From Blautia faecicola (GTDB lineage: Bacteria; Bacillota; Clostridia; Lachnospirales; Lachnospiraceae): a DNA stretch of 64,000 nucleotides. The position numbers and the translations under genes are program-made. Numbering within the stretch: position 1 is the stretch's first letter; every line of letters starts with the position of its first letter. Location of the stretch: assembly GCF_004123145.1 (NCBI RefSeq), contig NZ_SDKC01000001.1, forward strand, positions 3,525,630-3,589,629, read 5' to 3'. Of this stretch, positions 7,281-15,532 are shown one piece after another. The notes beneath the pieces were generated by a model that saw nothing but the letters and a program-made list of their open reading frames with translations, was not told the DNA's origin and ran no database searches.

Positions 7281-7805
7281 TTATAAATTTTTTCCGATTC
7301 CCTCAAGTTCGTTCATGGAATTCTTATTTTTTTCAAGTTCATCTCTGGCTGTTGCATAATATGATTTATTGAAAAGCATGTCCCATGAAAGATATTTTGC
7401 CATACAGTCAAACTGCTTATCAATCAGCTCATACTGGATACTGTCTACGGGAGAACCACCTACAACAATCGTGCCCACTTTTTTATTTTTTAACTGTAAT
7501 CCACGGCAGTAGCACTTATCAATGACTAATTTCAATTGTGCTGACATTCCCCACCAATAAACTGGCGTAGCAAAAAGAATCATATCTGCGGCAGCAATTT
7601 TATCAATTGTAGGATTTGTATCATCCTTATCGACGCATCCCTTAGAGCATTGACAGACACCACATCCCCTGCATGGTGCAATGTTGAGTTTGTCTGGTTC
7701 AATGATTTCAATTTCATTCTTTTCTGACGCTCCTTTTATAAATGCATTGATTGCTGTCAGCGTGTTTCCTTTTCTGGCACTTCCATTAATGATTACAATT
7801 TTCAT
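7281..7805 (-). CDS. flavodoxin-fold NAD(P)H-dependent FMN reductase
   Basis: 174 residues from the ATG at 7805 (GGAGG 8 bases upstream; the longer frame lacks a ribosome site). MKIVIINGSARKGNT is the FMN phosphate loop and TPVYWWGMSAQLKLVIDK the flavin-side loop of the NADPH-dependent FMN reductase/iron-sulfur flavoprotein family. A cluster CRGCGVCQCSKGC (residues ~45-57) is present, as in iron-sulfur flavoproteins. Cytoplasmic redox enzyme, substrate unknown. It is upstream of the peptidase gene and may be an independent unit. Confidence 0.85.
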   Translation of the reverse strand: MKIVIINGSARKGNTLTAINAFIKGASEKNEIEIIEPDKLNIAPCRGCGVCQCSKGCVDKDDTNPTIDKIAAADMILFATPVYWWGMSAQLKLVIDKCYCRGLQLKNKKVGTIVVGGSPVDSIQYELIDKQFDCMAKYLSWDMLFNKSYYATARDELEKNKNSMNELEGIGKNL

Positions 7806-7852
7806 GCGTGTATCCTCCAACTTTTTCAATTCAAATAACTTTAGGTTGCCTG

Positions 7853-8692
7853 TCATAAAATATTCGAGAAGAACTCTTCTAGTAAACTATTGATCATCTC
7901 CGGTTTATCTGTATTAGAATTATGACCGGCCCCTTCAATCCACTTTAAAGGAATTTTCGTTTTTCGATGCCATTCTCTGTTATACCTTATGCATGAACCG
8001 GCATGATCCTTTATACCACATATCAACAGGGAAGGACATTTGATTTCATAAGGCAGATCCTTTTCCATTGCCTCTGCCAGAATACGAAATCCATGCCCGG
8101 CAATTTGTGCATAACGATGCTGATCACCATCATAGACCAGCATCATTTCCTTCATCAGGTTTCTGCCATAATTAGAAGTTGCAACTCCCTTTGTTCCGGA
8201 TTTCAAAAGCAACTTCCATGGGTAATGTGCATATACTGGTTCCATTCTTTTCAGAAGCCAGATCTCCACTGCTGTCACATAGTTTCTCTGGAGCGGTGCT
8301 GAATCAATGGAAATAAAACCTGCCAACCGGTCAGGATACAATTGTGCATAAGCCTGGCCTACATATCCTCCCATTGATTGACCGATTATAATTGGTTTTA
8401 TGATTTCTTCTTTTTCAAGAATCCCATTCAACCATTTTGCCTTATCAAACAAGTCAAAATCAAACCGGAACGGCCAGGAAAAGGCATGAGCCGGTGCATC
8501 CCATACAATAATATTATATTTTCCATCGAAGTACGCAACCTGTTTATCAAACAGTCTATGGTCAGCAGTCAGCCCCGGAAGAAATACAAGCGTCGTTGTA
8601 TCCAAACTCAGAATACTTGACCAATAGTGAATTATTCCGCAAGGAGTTTGATATGTACTTTCCTTCAACAAATCCACCTCCGCAATTTTCAT
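7853..8692 (-). CDS. alpha/beta-fold hydrolase
   Basis: 279 residues. LVFLPGLTADHRLFD is the oxyanion-side loop, GQSMGGYVG holds the nucleophile Ser, GIKDHAG the likely Asp and IEGAGHNSNTD the catalytic His. It is complete and resembles small cytoplasmic esterases and lactonases. The reading starts at the ATG at 8692 without a strong ribosome site. It ends 47 bases before the FMN reductase start, so the two could be cotranscribed. Substrate not predictable. Confidence 0.85.
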   Translation of the reverse strand: MKIAEVDLLKESTYQTPCGIIHYWSSILSLDTTTLVFLPGLTADHRLFDKQVAYFDGKYNIIVWDAPAHAFSWPFRFDFDLFDKAKWLNGILEKEEIIKPIIIGQSMGGYVGQAYAQLYPDRLAGFISIDSAPLQRNYVTAVEIWLLKRMEPVYAHYPWKLLLKSGTKGVATSNYGRNLMKEMMLVYDGDQHRYAQIAGHGFRILAEAMEKDLPYEIKCPSLLICGIKDHAGSCIRYNREWHRKTKIPLKWIEGAGHNSNTDKPEMINSLLEEFFSNIL

Positions 8693-8757
8693 TTTCTCGG
8701 TTACACAAACTGAAAAACTTTAACTAATATTGGTTTTTTATATCAAATACATTCTGC

Positions 8758-8911
8758 TACATCTCATCCGGTTTTTGATCGTCGTGGGCTTTCCATTGAC
8801 ACTCCGTCAATTTCATATCTGTAAATACCGCTTTAAACGATGAATCTTCCGGACTGCATGCATAAATTCCAAATTTGATTTTTCCTGCACCAGCCCACAT
8901 ATGACAAATCC
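8758..8911 (-). pseudogene. C-terminal relic of a DUF1349 protein
   Basis: The minus strand reads RICHMWAGAGKIKFGIYACS then PEDSSFKAVFTDMKLTECQW and ends at TAG (8758-8760). This is the terminal strand region of DUF1349 (concanavalin-like, 'YACSPEDSSF') proteins. Everything N-terminal is missing: the frame runs directly into the C-terminus of the GNAT gene at 8912. This is an insertion or deletion scar, not an expressed gene. Confidence 0.6.
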
Positions 8912-9340
8912 TCATTTGCTTAAACCGTATGCCATAGTGTACTCTTTTTCACCAGTAGCTTCATCCAAACCTTCACATTGAATAATGAACCCTTCTCTTT
9001 GGTAAAAAGAAATTGCTCTGGCATTCTTCTGGTATACATTTAATCGTAAGCTAACTTTTTTATCCTTAACATAATCTAATAAAAGCTTACCTATGCCACA
9101 TGACTGCATTTCATCGGAGACAAAAATACCTTCGATATATTCAGCATTTAGTCCTACAAATCCTTGAATCATTTTATCATCTTCATACACATAGACTTCG
9201 GATTGTGACATCATTTCTTTCACTAATTCATAATTACTTTTCCAGTATTGATTGGAAATAAAATAATGTGCTTTCAGATTTGTCTTTAACCATATGTCAG
9301 CGACTCTATCGATATCTCCGTTCAGCAACTTTCTAATCAT
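8912..9340 (-). CDS. GNAT acetyltransferase, copy 1
   Basis: 142 residues from the ATG at 9340 (GGAG 10 bases upstream). The acetyl-CoA loop is EMQSCGIGKLLLDY (Q/RxxGxG/A type), followed by LNVYQKNARAISFYQREGF, the usual GNAT strand-helix end. It is a complete N-acetyltransferase of unknown substrate. A second, about 95% similar copy lies at 38031-38456. The two differ at the extreme C-terminus (YGLSK here, LWKRK there), showing that the recombination joint falls in the last codons. Confidence 0.85.
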   Translation of the reverse strand: MIRKLLNGDIDRVADIWLKTNLKAHYFISNQYWKSNYELVKEMMSQSEVYVYEDDKMIQGFVGLNAEYIEGIFVSDEMQSCGIGKLLLDYVKDKKVSLRLNVYQKNARAISFYQREGFIIQCEGLDEATGEKEYTMAYGLSK

Positions 9341-9510
9341 AACAAATATTCTCCACAACTACATCCTTTATGCTTTTCTCTTTTATCCATTCTATCACAA
9401 GCTCACCATTAATCATCAATTTTTTGATATTTTTTCTTTTTCCCTACTGCAAAACAGCATCTGAGCGTTTCGTTATATAGAGTGGTACAAATACAGAGCA
9501 AAACTAAAAT

Positions 9511-10017
9511 GTTAGCTGGAAATTGATCCTTTTGAATGGAATTTTGTGTCACGAACGTGTTTAGAAAATAACAAAAGCGTTCGTTGTCAGCTAATCCAGC
9601 TAACATTTTCGAACGCTTTGAAGCCCGTCGCCAAGAGGATTTGAACCTCCGACCCCTCGCTTAGGAGAGCTCCAACCTATTGTCACTCTCTGTCAATCTG
9701 AGGTAAGGTAAACCCATATGGGACACTATTAAAAACTGTTTCCAATTCAATTTGAGTTATTCTGAATACCCCCTCTGTCAAGCTCTGTAAAGCTCTGAAA
9801 GTTAGCTGATTGTTTGCTCCAGCTAATAATTGGGGAATGCCTTGATATTACCATCGACATCTGTTATATGACCACCATGCTTCGTACGTTCGATCATGGT
9901 AAACAGTATTCAATTAAACTTCCTATCGAAAGCACAAGATATTTTCTTGTCTATAAATAATATAACGCATACGAGACGGTTTGTCCATGCGTTTTTGACT
10001 GGCAAATTTTATATTTT
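9511..10017. repeat. element-end repeat, copy 1 (with tRNA-Arg 3' fragment)
   Basis: About 507 bp nearly identical to 33539-34045. It contains the 42-nt tRNA-Arg fragment and several TTAGCTG/CAGCTAA sites on both sides, typical of recombinase arm sites. The part before the tRNA fragment also occurs at 39619-39733. No convincing gene is visible inside; a 24-codon minus-strand frame (9823-9897) is present in both copies. Confidence 0.85.
9626..9667 (-). repeat. attachment core: 3' half of tRNA-Arg(CCT)
   Basis: 42 bases identical to the anticodon-arm-to-3'-end part of the intact tRNA-Arg at 39734-39807, but the 5' half is replaced by unrelated sequence (AGCTCCAACC...). This is the expected product of site-specific integration into a tRNA 3' end. 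Confidence 0.9.
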
Positions 10018-10080
10018 GTTACTGTTCAAGGGTTAGCTGGACTTGAACAGTAACAATCTGCCTGATCAACACCCTGTTTT

Positions 10081-10257
10081 TTATTGTTCCAAGTTATCGA
10101 GCCAGTCATCGAAACTCTTCTTAGAGATGTGATACTTTCCGCCATCCAACTGGATCCACCGGAATTCCTTTTTCTTTAAAAGGTTATAAATAGTAGGTCT
10201 GCTGACTCCTAAGATTTCCTGTAACTCTTGAACTGTATAACATCTTTTTTCTGACAT
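10081..10257 (-). CDS. excisionase-type helix-turn-helix protein
   Basis: 58 residues (begins MSEKRCYTVQELQEILGVSR; ends SFDDWLDNLEQ), shorter than most gene callers' limits. The HTH_17/excisionase pattern is clear: TVQELQEILGVSRPTIYNLL, then a KYHISKKSFDDWL end. These proteins bend DNA and steer tyrosine recombinases toward excision, as in Tn916-like elements. AGAGGA precedes the ATG at 10257. It sits 64 bases from the att-bearing repeat, exactly where xis belongs, but no intact integrase gene accompanies it. Confidence 0.8.
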   Translation of the reverse strand: MSEKRCYTVQELQEILGVSRPTIYNLLKKKEFRWIQLDGGKYHISKKSFDDWLDNLEQ

Positions 10258-10451
10258 TTCTTTATCCTCTTTTCTTTGAAATATGAAAGAAAAATTATCC
10301 CTTCATATAATGAAACGCTCAGAGCATGTTTTACAGTGGTCAAAAGCAAATTTTTTTACTTTTTTTCTTACGAGTTTTCTTGCGAATTTTTTTAATGCAA
10401 CTCGTAAGAAACTCGTAACATTAGATTTTTACATTTTTCATGAAATTAAGT

Positions 10452-10489
10452 AAAGAAAAAGAGCATATGGAATTGAATCCATACACTCT
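10452..10489 (-). terminator. hairpin terminator in the gap after the ATPase gene
   Basis: AGAGTGTATGGATTC / GAATCCATATGCTCT-type stem followed by TTTTTCTTT on the minus strand. It lies between the excisionase and the transport-protein relic. Confidence 0.6.
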
Positions 10490-10534
10490 ATGATTACTGG
10501 AACTTTATTTCATTTTAATTCAACAAACTTTTGT

Positions 10535-10649
10535 TTATCTCGTTCTTAAGTTCATCTTTATTCTCGTATGTTCCCACTATCGGAATCGTACTCTGTCTGT
10601 TCTACATAATCTGCGGAACAGTCTCGTTTGTACGGATAAAAAAATAAAC
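10535..10649 (+). pseudogene. C-terminal relic of a membrane protein
   Basis: The plus strand reads SSLFSYVPTIGIVLCLFYII, then CGTVSFVRIKK and a stop. It is a terminal hydrophobic helix plus basic tail without any start, so it looks like the end of a lost transporter subunit. The family is not certain. The rest of 10258-10756 holds two terminators and, at 10360-10420, short ACGAGTTTTCTT-type repeats, but no gene. Confidence 0.3.
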
Positions 10650-10700
10650 TGAGCCACGGCTGTTCCAGTTCTAACACGAAATCAGCCGTGGCCTTATTTA
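10645..10700 (-). terminator. bidirectional terminator
   Basis: Stem GAGCCACGGCTG / CAGCCGTGGCCTT with A/T runs on both sides. It lies 57 bases after the end of the DUF4143 ATPase gene. Confidence 0.75.
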
Positions 10701-10756
10701 TATCATTTCACTCTTTTTTGCAATAGAACAACACCACAGCAACAACTCAAATCGAC

Positions 10757-12010
10757 TTAAAATTCCAGACTATTCGCATTTAGCAAGAAATACTTCATTC
10801 CCATGATAACAAAACCTTCATCATTTCTCCAAGGCTTTTTGCTGCCATTTACAATGACGATCTTCTTGAAAGAGTCCGGGATATTACGCAGAGAATTGAA
10901 CTCCTGCGTCTGTTTTTCTTCCGAAGTCATGTCATATGCAACCTGGATATAGTATCTCTGGTTTCCTTGATTCACCACAAAGTCAACCTCCAACTGCTTG
11001 CGAACACGTTTGCCCTCTTTATCCTTATCGAAAATATCCACGACACCCACATCAACATTGTAGCCACGGATCAGCAGCTCGTTATAAACAATGTTCTCCA
11101 TGATATGAGTAGGCTCCTGCTGTCTGAAATTCAGACGTGCATTTCTCAGTCCCAGATCAGTAAAGTAGTATTTCAGATTTGCACCGATATACTTTCTGCC
11201 CTTAATATCGTATCGGCTTGCCTTGGAAATCAAAAAGGCATCTGTCAAATGGTCGATATGCTTGGAGATGGTTTTATTAGCATAAGTCATCTGGCGCTCA
11301 CTGGCAAAGGTATTGGCAATCTTTGAAGGGTTGGTCGGTGCGCCGATTGCAGATGCAAGCACATCAACCAGAATCCCAATCTCATCCACGTTCTGAATCT
11401 TATTTCTTTCAATAACATCCTTCAGATAGACATTTGCAAAGATGTTCTTCAGATAGTCCGCTTTCTGTCGTTCGCTCTGAAAACTTACGATCTGCGGCAA
11501 TCCTCCGTAGATCATGTAGTCATCCCAGGCATCATCATAATCGCCGTCATAGACAGAATAAAACTCTGCAAAGGAGAGCGGATAGATTCTAATCTCATCA
11601 CCTCTGCCACGGAACTCGGTCACAATGTCGCTGGACAGGAACTTGGAATTACTTCCGGTGACATACACATCAATATTGCTCATGCGGAGCAGGCTGTTCA
11701 GCACTTTCTCAAATCGTGGCATGAACTGCACTTCATCCAAAAGGAGATAATACTTCCCGTCGTCTTTCATGGCATCCTTGATGTACTTGAAGCATACCTT
11801 GGGATCTCTTAATTCCTCGTTCTCAATACCATCCAATGCAATTTCAATAATATGATCAACATCAACGCCGTTCTCCAGTAAGTATCTCTTAAAGATGGTA
11901 AACAGCAAAAAGGATTTGCCACATCTACGAATGCCGGTAATCACCTTTATCATTCCATTATCTTTTCGCAGGGTAAGCTGCTGTAGGTAAGCATCTCTTT
12001 TAATCTCCAT
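10757..12010 (-). CDS. AAA ATPase with C-terminal DUF4143 domain
   Basis: 417 residues. The Walker A is GIRRCGKSFLL (residues ~26-36), the Walker B YYLLLDEVQF, and VYVTGSNSKFLSS a sensor-like motif. The C-terminal part (EVDFVVNQGNQRYYIQVAYD) is DUF4143, a PD-(D/E)XK-like nuclease-type fold. This AAA_14/DUF4143 family is common on bacterial and archaeal mobile elements and suspected in DNA transactions or defence; its role is unsettled. The start is one of two adjacent ATGs (12010 or 12013) behind GGGAG. Direct repeats sit upstream. Confidence 0.88.
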   Translation of the reverse strand: MEIKRDAYLQQLTLRKDNGMIKVITGIRRCGKSFLLFTIFKRYLLENGVDVDHIIEIALDGIENEELRDPKVCFKYIKDAMKDDGKYYLLLDEVQFMPRFEKVLNSLLRMSNIDVYVTGSNSKFLSSDIVTEFRGRGDEIRIYPLSFAEFYSVYDGDYDDAWDDYMIYGGLPQIVSFQSERQKADYLKNIFANVYLKDVIERNKIQNVDEIGILVDVLASAIGAPTNPSKIANTFASERQMTYANKTISKHIDHLTDAFLISKASRYDIKGRKYIGANLKYYFTDLGLRNARLNFRQQEPTHIMENIVYNELLIRGYNVDVGVVDIFDKDKEGKRVRKQLEVDFVVNQGNQRYYIQVAYDMTSEEKQTQEFNSLRNIPDSFKKIVIVNGSKKPWRNDEGFVIMGMKYFLLNANSLEF

Positions 12011-12029
12011 CATTGCACTCCCTATTTCC

Positions 12030-12120
12030 GTGCATCTGCACATTTTTTAGTAATGAGATTCTATCACAGAACGACCTGAATTTCAATGTGTATTCCCATT
12101 TTATGTGCATCTACACACTT
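12030..12120. promoter_or_regulatory. paired repeat upstream of the ATPase gene
   Basis: GTGCATCTGCACATTTT (12030) and GTGCATCTACACACTTT (12105) lie exactly 75 bases apart just upstream of the ATPase start. The first is a perfect palindrome, GTGCATCTGCAC less its central TC. They may be operator copies. Confidence 0.35.
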
Positions 12121-12253
12121 TTATGTGATGTTGATAAATATATTTTCAGATTTTTTTGATTGCAGTGTCTATAAGCGACTACTCCAATCGTTATTATAGG
12201 TAAACAACAAAAAGGAGATTCACTCCTGTTGCTAATCTGTTACTGGAAGAAAT

Positions 12254-12299
12254 AAAAAAGATCATCGTTTTACCATAATCGTGAAACGATGACCTTTTT
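12254..12299. terminator. bidirectional terminator
   Basis: Stem AAAGATCATCGTTT / AAACGATGACCTTT with an A-run before and a T-run after. It separates the ATPase promoter region from the IS relic; nothing else is visible in 12121-12380. Confidence 0.7.
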
Positions 12300-12384
12300 G
12301 TCCTTCCTTTCCTCCCGCAACACCTTTCCCTGGTATTTCAAACAGAATAATAATCTATGCATTTTCTGCACAAAATGAGGAATG

Positions 12385-12653
12385 ACTGGTTTTTCAGTTG
12401 CTTGCCGTAATTTTAGGTGTATAGCAGTACCTGGCCGGAAGACGGATACAAAGGATGCGGAATGGATTGCCGACCGTTATATTTCGGAAAGCGGCCATTC
12501 TAAAACGGAACAACGACCGCTGAGCACCGTAAACTGCACTTCAAGGATCTGGGAGCGGATTACTATAATCAGTTCAATAAGGAACGCAAGATCAATGCGT
12601 ATCTCAAAAAGTTAAAAATTCTTGGATGGGAAGCCCCTGTAGTTGCCGCATAA
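12385..12653 (+). mobile_element. IS110-like transposase relic with internal deletion
   Basis: The plus strand begins near the first catalytic region of IS110-family DEDD transposases (VPGRKTDTKDAEWIAD, residues around the second acidic motif) and soon changes frame into a C-terminal tail (DYYNQFNKERKINAYLKKLK ... GWEAPVVAA, stop 12651-12653). The middle of the transposase is missing, so it is an inactive remnant. No end sequences could be recognised. Confidence 0.6.
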
Positions 12654-12735
12654 AGTTTCCGGTTAAGTGAAAAAAGTCTATTAAAGTTTGTATAGGGAGA
12701 GTCTGCGCTTTTTTAGTTACCCAGAAGTTAATGTT

Positions 12736-13530
12736 TCACAGTAAGTAAAAAAAGATGCCAGGATTTCTCCTGACACCGTAGTGACTGTGCCAACTTCGTG
12801 CCCAGTGGGCACAAGGTTGGTTCATCTCATCATATACTGTTGTAATATAAAAACGATGCAATGCCACTATAATTTCAATAGATTCATTATCAGTTTTACC
12901 AGCCTCTTTTTCTACACCAAATACATCTGTTTCAAAAGAATCCTTCATCTGACCAACCATCTGAACACACTCTTCATAAGTAATGCGGTATACCGGAGTA
13001 CTTCCCTCTGGCTTACTTAATGCCTGGTGGTCATATTGATCCAGAAGAATCAATGCATCTGTGTATTCATTTACTGCTCTTAGCACATCTTTTTCCTCTA
13101 TATCAAGTGCATCTGCAAGCATCCTTGACTGAATATCAACTGTTTTCTTAAGAGCCTGAAGACGCTTTTCATTGATTGCATAACCTTTCAAAATAAACTG
13201 TTTAAGAACATTATTTGCCCATTTTCTGAAAGCTATACCTCTTTGTGAATTGACTCTGTATCCAACTGCCAGAATCACATCTAAAGAATAAAATGCAACC
13301 GGCTGTTTTACTCCATCAACACGCATTTTTTGCGTGTTGTTATTTTTATCAACTTCTGAAGATCTGAAAACATTATTTATATGCTTTCTAATATTAGTTT
13401 CATCCTTATCAAACAAAACTGCCATTTGATTCGCAGACAGCCATACCGATTCTCCATCTCGAGATACTGGTACTTCTAATTGCATATTTCCATCCATAAA
13501 TAAGACAATATCATTTCCCATATTCTTCAC
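12736..13530 (-). CDS. RhuM/virulence-type protein, C-terminally altered
   Basis: 264 residues. The N-terminal two thirds match the RhuM family (SVWLSANQMAVLFDKDETNI, then QKMRVDGVKQPVAFYSLDVILAVGYRVNS), found on pathogenicity and mobile islands and related to KilA-N-type phage proteins. Family members are usually about 330 residues. Here the last ~25 residues (after MNQPCAHWARS) do not fit, and the end lies by a GTGCCCACTGGGCAC palindrome, suggesting deletion of the C-terminal domain. DNA-linked role inferred. Confidence 0.72.
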   Translation of the reverse strand: MKNMGNDIVLFMDGNMQLEVPVSRDGESVWLSANQMAVLFDKDETNIRKHINNVFRSSEVDKNNNTQKMRVDGVKQPVAFYSLDVILAVGYRVNSQRGIAFRKWANNVLKQFILKGYAINEKRLQALKKTVDIQSRMLADALDIEEKDVLRAVNEYTDALILLDQYDHQALSKPEGSTPVYRITYEECVQMVGQMKDSFETDVFGVEKEAGKTDNESIEIIVALHRFYITTVYDEMNQPCAHWARSWHSHYGVRRNPGIFFYLL

Positions 13531-13533
13531 CTA

Positions 13534-13734
13534 TTACCTTCTGTACAATGTACAATATGTATTTATCCACCTACACTGTTCATATAGTTCAACTGTCATT
13601 AACAAATAAAAATGTTTTATGATAATGTATCTATCACTGATTTTACTGTACTTTTCAGATTCAGTCCATCCTTTATCCCAGCCGGTAAAAAAACTCTTCT
13701 GTATCTCATGTAAGTATTCCTGTTTTCCGTCCAT
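13534..13734 (-). CDS. hypothetical protein, possibly a fragment
   Basis: 66 residues from the ATG at 13734. The first half (MDGKQEYLHEIQKSFFTGWD) looks like normal coding sequence and the second is aromatic-rich (HFYLLMTVELYEQCRW). The family is not recognised. It lies between RhuM and the phosphoesterase in an area full of joints, so it may be a truncated gene. The ribosome site is weak. Confidence 0.3.
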   Translation of the reverse strand: MDGKQEYLHEIQKSFFTGWDKGWTESEKYSKISDRYIIIKHFYLLMTVELYEQCRWINTYCTLYRR

Positions 13735-13745
13735 GTGCTTTCTTT

Positions 13746-14391
13746 CTACGCAATCCTTATAATCTGCTCCCAAAGCAAAATCTCCTCTGCATTTACATTT
13801 CGATTATCATGGTAATGACCAAAAAACCACTTTTTGAACGTACACTTCTGACGTATTTCCTCCAAATAATCGTTCAGATAGTCTTTTGAATAAAAACCAT
13901 TTCCAAGTAAGGCCTGGGTGCTTGAAGCACAACTATGTGTGACAATAAAGTCAACCTTATTATCATGCTTCTCTAAATTCTGTCGTCCTTCCTCCATCTC
14001 TTCTTTTGATGGTAATTCCTGCTTCCACCAACTCCAATGATTAATACGAAACGGCAAATACCCTTTGCTTAATGTGTCATATTTCTTTTCAAACTCCGGA
14101 TCATCTGGTTCCAACACTCCACCCTGGATATCGTGGCTGCTGGCTCCTCCAAAGCTGAATATCTTCTTTTCTGCAATCTTAAATACCTGTCCTCTCATAA
14201 GATGGATAACAGATTCTCTTATTTTATGAACCTTGCCACCGTGCCAATTCTCGATCGGATACTGATATAAACGGTCAAAATTCTCATGATTACCACAGAC
14301 AAAAAGCGTAGTAAATGGTCTGGAATCCAGCCAGTCCAATATCATCGTTTCCTCTTTACTTTCTGCCTCTCTGTGCCACACACCCCCGAAA
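13746..14391 (-). pseudogene. calcineurin-like phosphoesterase, N-terminus lost
   Basis: Readable from [18 protein letters not shown] (upper end near 14391) to the stop at 13746. The GDFGG and GNHENFD motifs and FGHYHDNR are the metal ligands of calcineurin-like phosphoesterases. The first motif (D-x-H, normally about 30 residues earlier) is absent because the frame runs into a different gene relic at about 14390. The enzyme would lack part of its bimetal site, so it is probably dead unless expressed in shortened form from an inner start. Confidence 0.7.
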
Positions 14392-14530
14392 TCTCCACAC
14401 CATCTTTTTCATAATCAGAATCTGTATCTGACGTTAATCTTCTGTATGCAATTATAAACGCAATTAAGCCTAAATATGCTTCTGTCTTACCTCCACCGGT
14501 AGGGAAATATAGAAGATGTCTAATATTCTT
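14388..14530 (-). pseudogene. helicase motif I relic, DISARM DrmA-like
   Basis: The minus strand reads [20 protein letters not shown] then [26 protein letters not shown] is the Walker A region typical of the large DrmA helicases of DISARM phage-defence systems. Only about 45 codons survive. The upstream end merges into a small intact gene (14520-14738), the downstream end into the phosphoesterase relic. It is the remnant of a defence gene; assignment to DrmA rather than a close relative is inference. Confidence 0.55.
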
Positions 14531-14738
14531 TTGTTATTTTCTCTGTTATCTCATATATCTCTTTGAATTTTTCTAAGTCCTCCGGTGATCTGATCAGCAT
14601 GATTTCTTCGATTTTTCCGGTTCGTATATCTTTGAACCCTGCTACTTCTTCTCCGGTACAAATGCTTGCACGAATTACTGGTTTCATATGTTCTCGGTCA
14701 TATGTTTTTTTCACGATTTTCTTTTTGAATATTCCCAT
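14520..14738 (-). CDS. conserved small protein (MGIFKKK... type)
   Basis: 72 residues: [20 protein letters not shown], then [18 protein letters not shown] and [17 protein letters not shown]. Very similar short proteins are widespread in Clostridia as uncharacterised (sometimes mislabelled) proteins. It is complete. Its ATG at 14738 has GGAGGATGAAGC upstream. It is intact in spite of the scars on its downstream side. No functional inference beyond a soluble cytoplasmic protein. Confidence 0.7.
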   Translation of the reverse strand: MGIFKKKIVKKTYDREHMKPVIRASICTGEEVAGFKDIRTGKIEEIMLIRSPEDLEKFKEIYEITEKITKEY

Positions 14739-14778
14739 GCTTCATCCTCCGAATAATTACAGTAACAAGATCAACTAT

Positions 14779-15249
14779 TTAATTTCTGGAACATTTTTCT
14801 GCATCGATTGCCAATACAAACATCAGAGCATCCAAAGCGTTTCCTGGATTCTGTACATCAATAACATATGTATCAGTCATATGAAACAGTTCTTTATTGA
14901 CCCGTGCAATTAAATATCCGCTTTGATCAAGAATACTATAGTCCCATTCCATAATGGTTCCATCAATATGCCATCCATTGTAATCAATATTATAATGTGG
15001 CGTCAGAAATGAGAATTCTTTGCTCAGGCATCCGATATAACTGCCGTTTTTATAAATTTCGAATTTAGGAAGAAAAGTAAGTACTTTCTGAACAACCATT
15101 CCTACTTCATTTCCATAGGCATCATAAATTACAAGTTTATGTCCCCAGGACAACTGGCCTTTTACTACATAAACAGTGTTGCCTGCTTCATCATAGATAT
15201 CATAGCTGTCAAACCATGAAAACAGCCTTTGTTTAAATAATAACTTCAT
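14779..15249 (-). CDS. LURP-one/YxjI-like beta-barrel protein
   Basis: 156 residues made of alternating beta strands without membrane helices: FSWFDSYDIYDEAGNTVYVV, GHKLVIYDAYGNEVG, FLPKFEIYKNG, then DVQNPGNALDALMFVLAID. This matches the LURP-one-related (DUF567, YxjI) family, which shares the Tubby/scramblase fold; its function in bacteria is unknown. It lies 40 bases upstream of the small protein at 14520-14738 and could be cotranscribed with it. Confidence 0.75.
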   Translation of the reverse strand: MKLLFKQRLFSWFDSYDIYDEAGNTVYVVKGQLSWGHKLVIYDAYGNEVGMVVQKVLTFLPKFEIYKNGSYIGCLSKEFSFLTPHYNIDYNGWHIDGTIMEWDYSILDQSGYLIARVNKELFHMTDTYVIDVQNPGNALDALMFVLAIDAEKCSRN

Positions 15250-15532
15250 AACTTTTCACCACTCTCTCCAACAGATATAATTGGTTCTTTATAAGTATCA
15301 TAATACCATGCCAGAACACCTAAAAAAATATGTAAATCGAAGAATTAACCCATCTTATTTCACCGATTATGATGAAACATATATTTCCAGCTATAAATCA
15401 ACAACTTATTCCCCAAAAGATATAAAAAAGACCATATACTGCTTGTCGTCCCTGCAAACAGGAAGCTTTCGATTTTTTAATCAGCTTTTTTATCTAACAA
15501 TACAGATTTTAAATCATACTCCTAATTACCTG

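Noticed and set aside
1..9500. Classical integron with attC sites
   Set aside because: Same-direction single genes suggest it, but no IntI gene or canonical RYYYAAC/GTTRRRY boxes are seen; reported only as a cassette-like motif.
12736..13530. RhuM gene as part of a complete restriction or toxin system
   Set aside because: No methylase, restriction subunit or antitoxin nearby; its own C-terminus seems cut.
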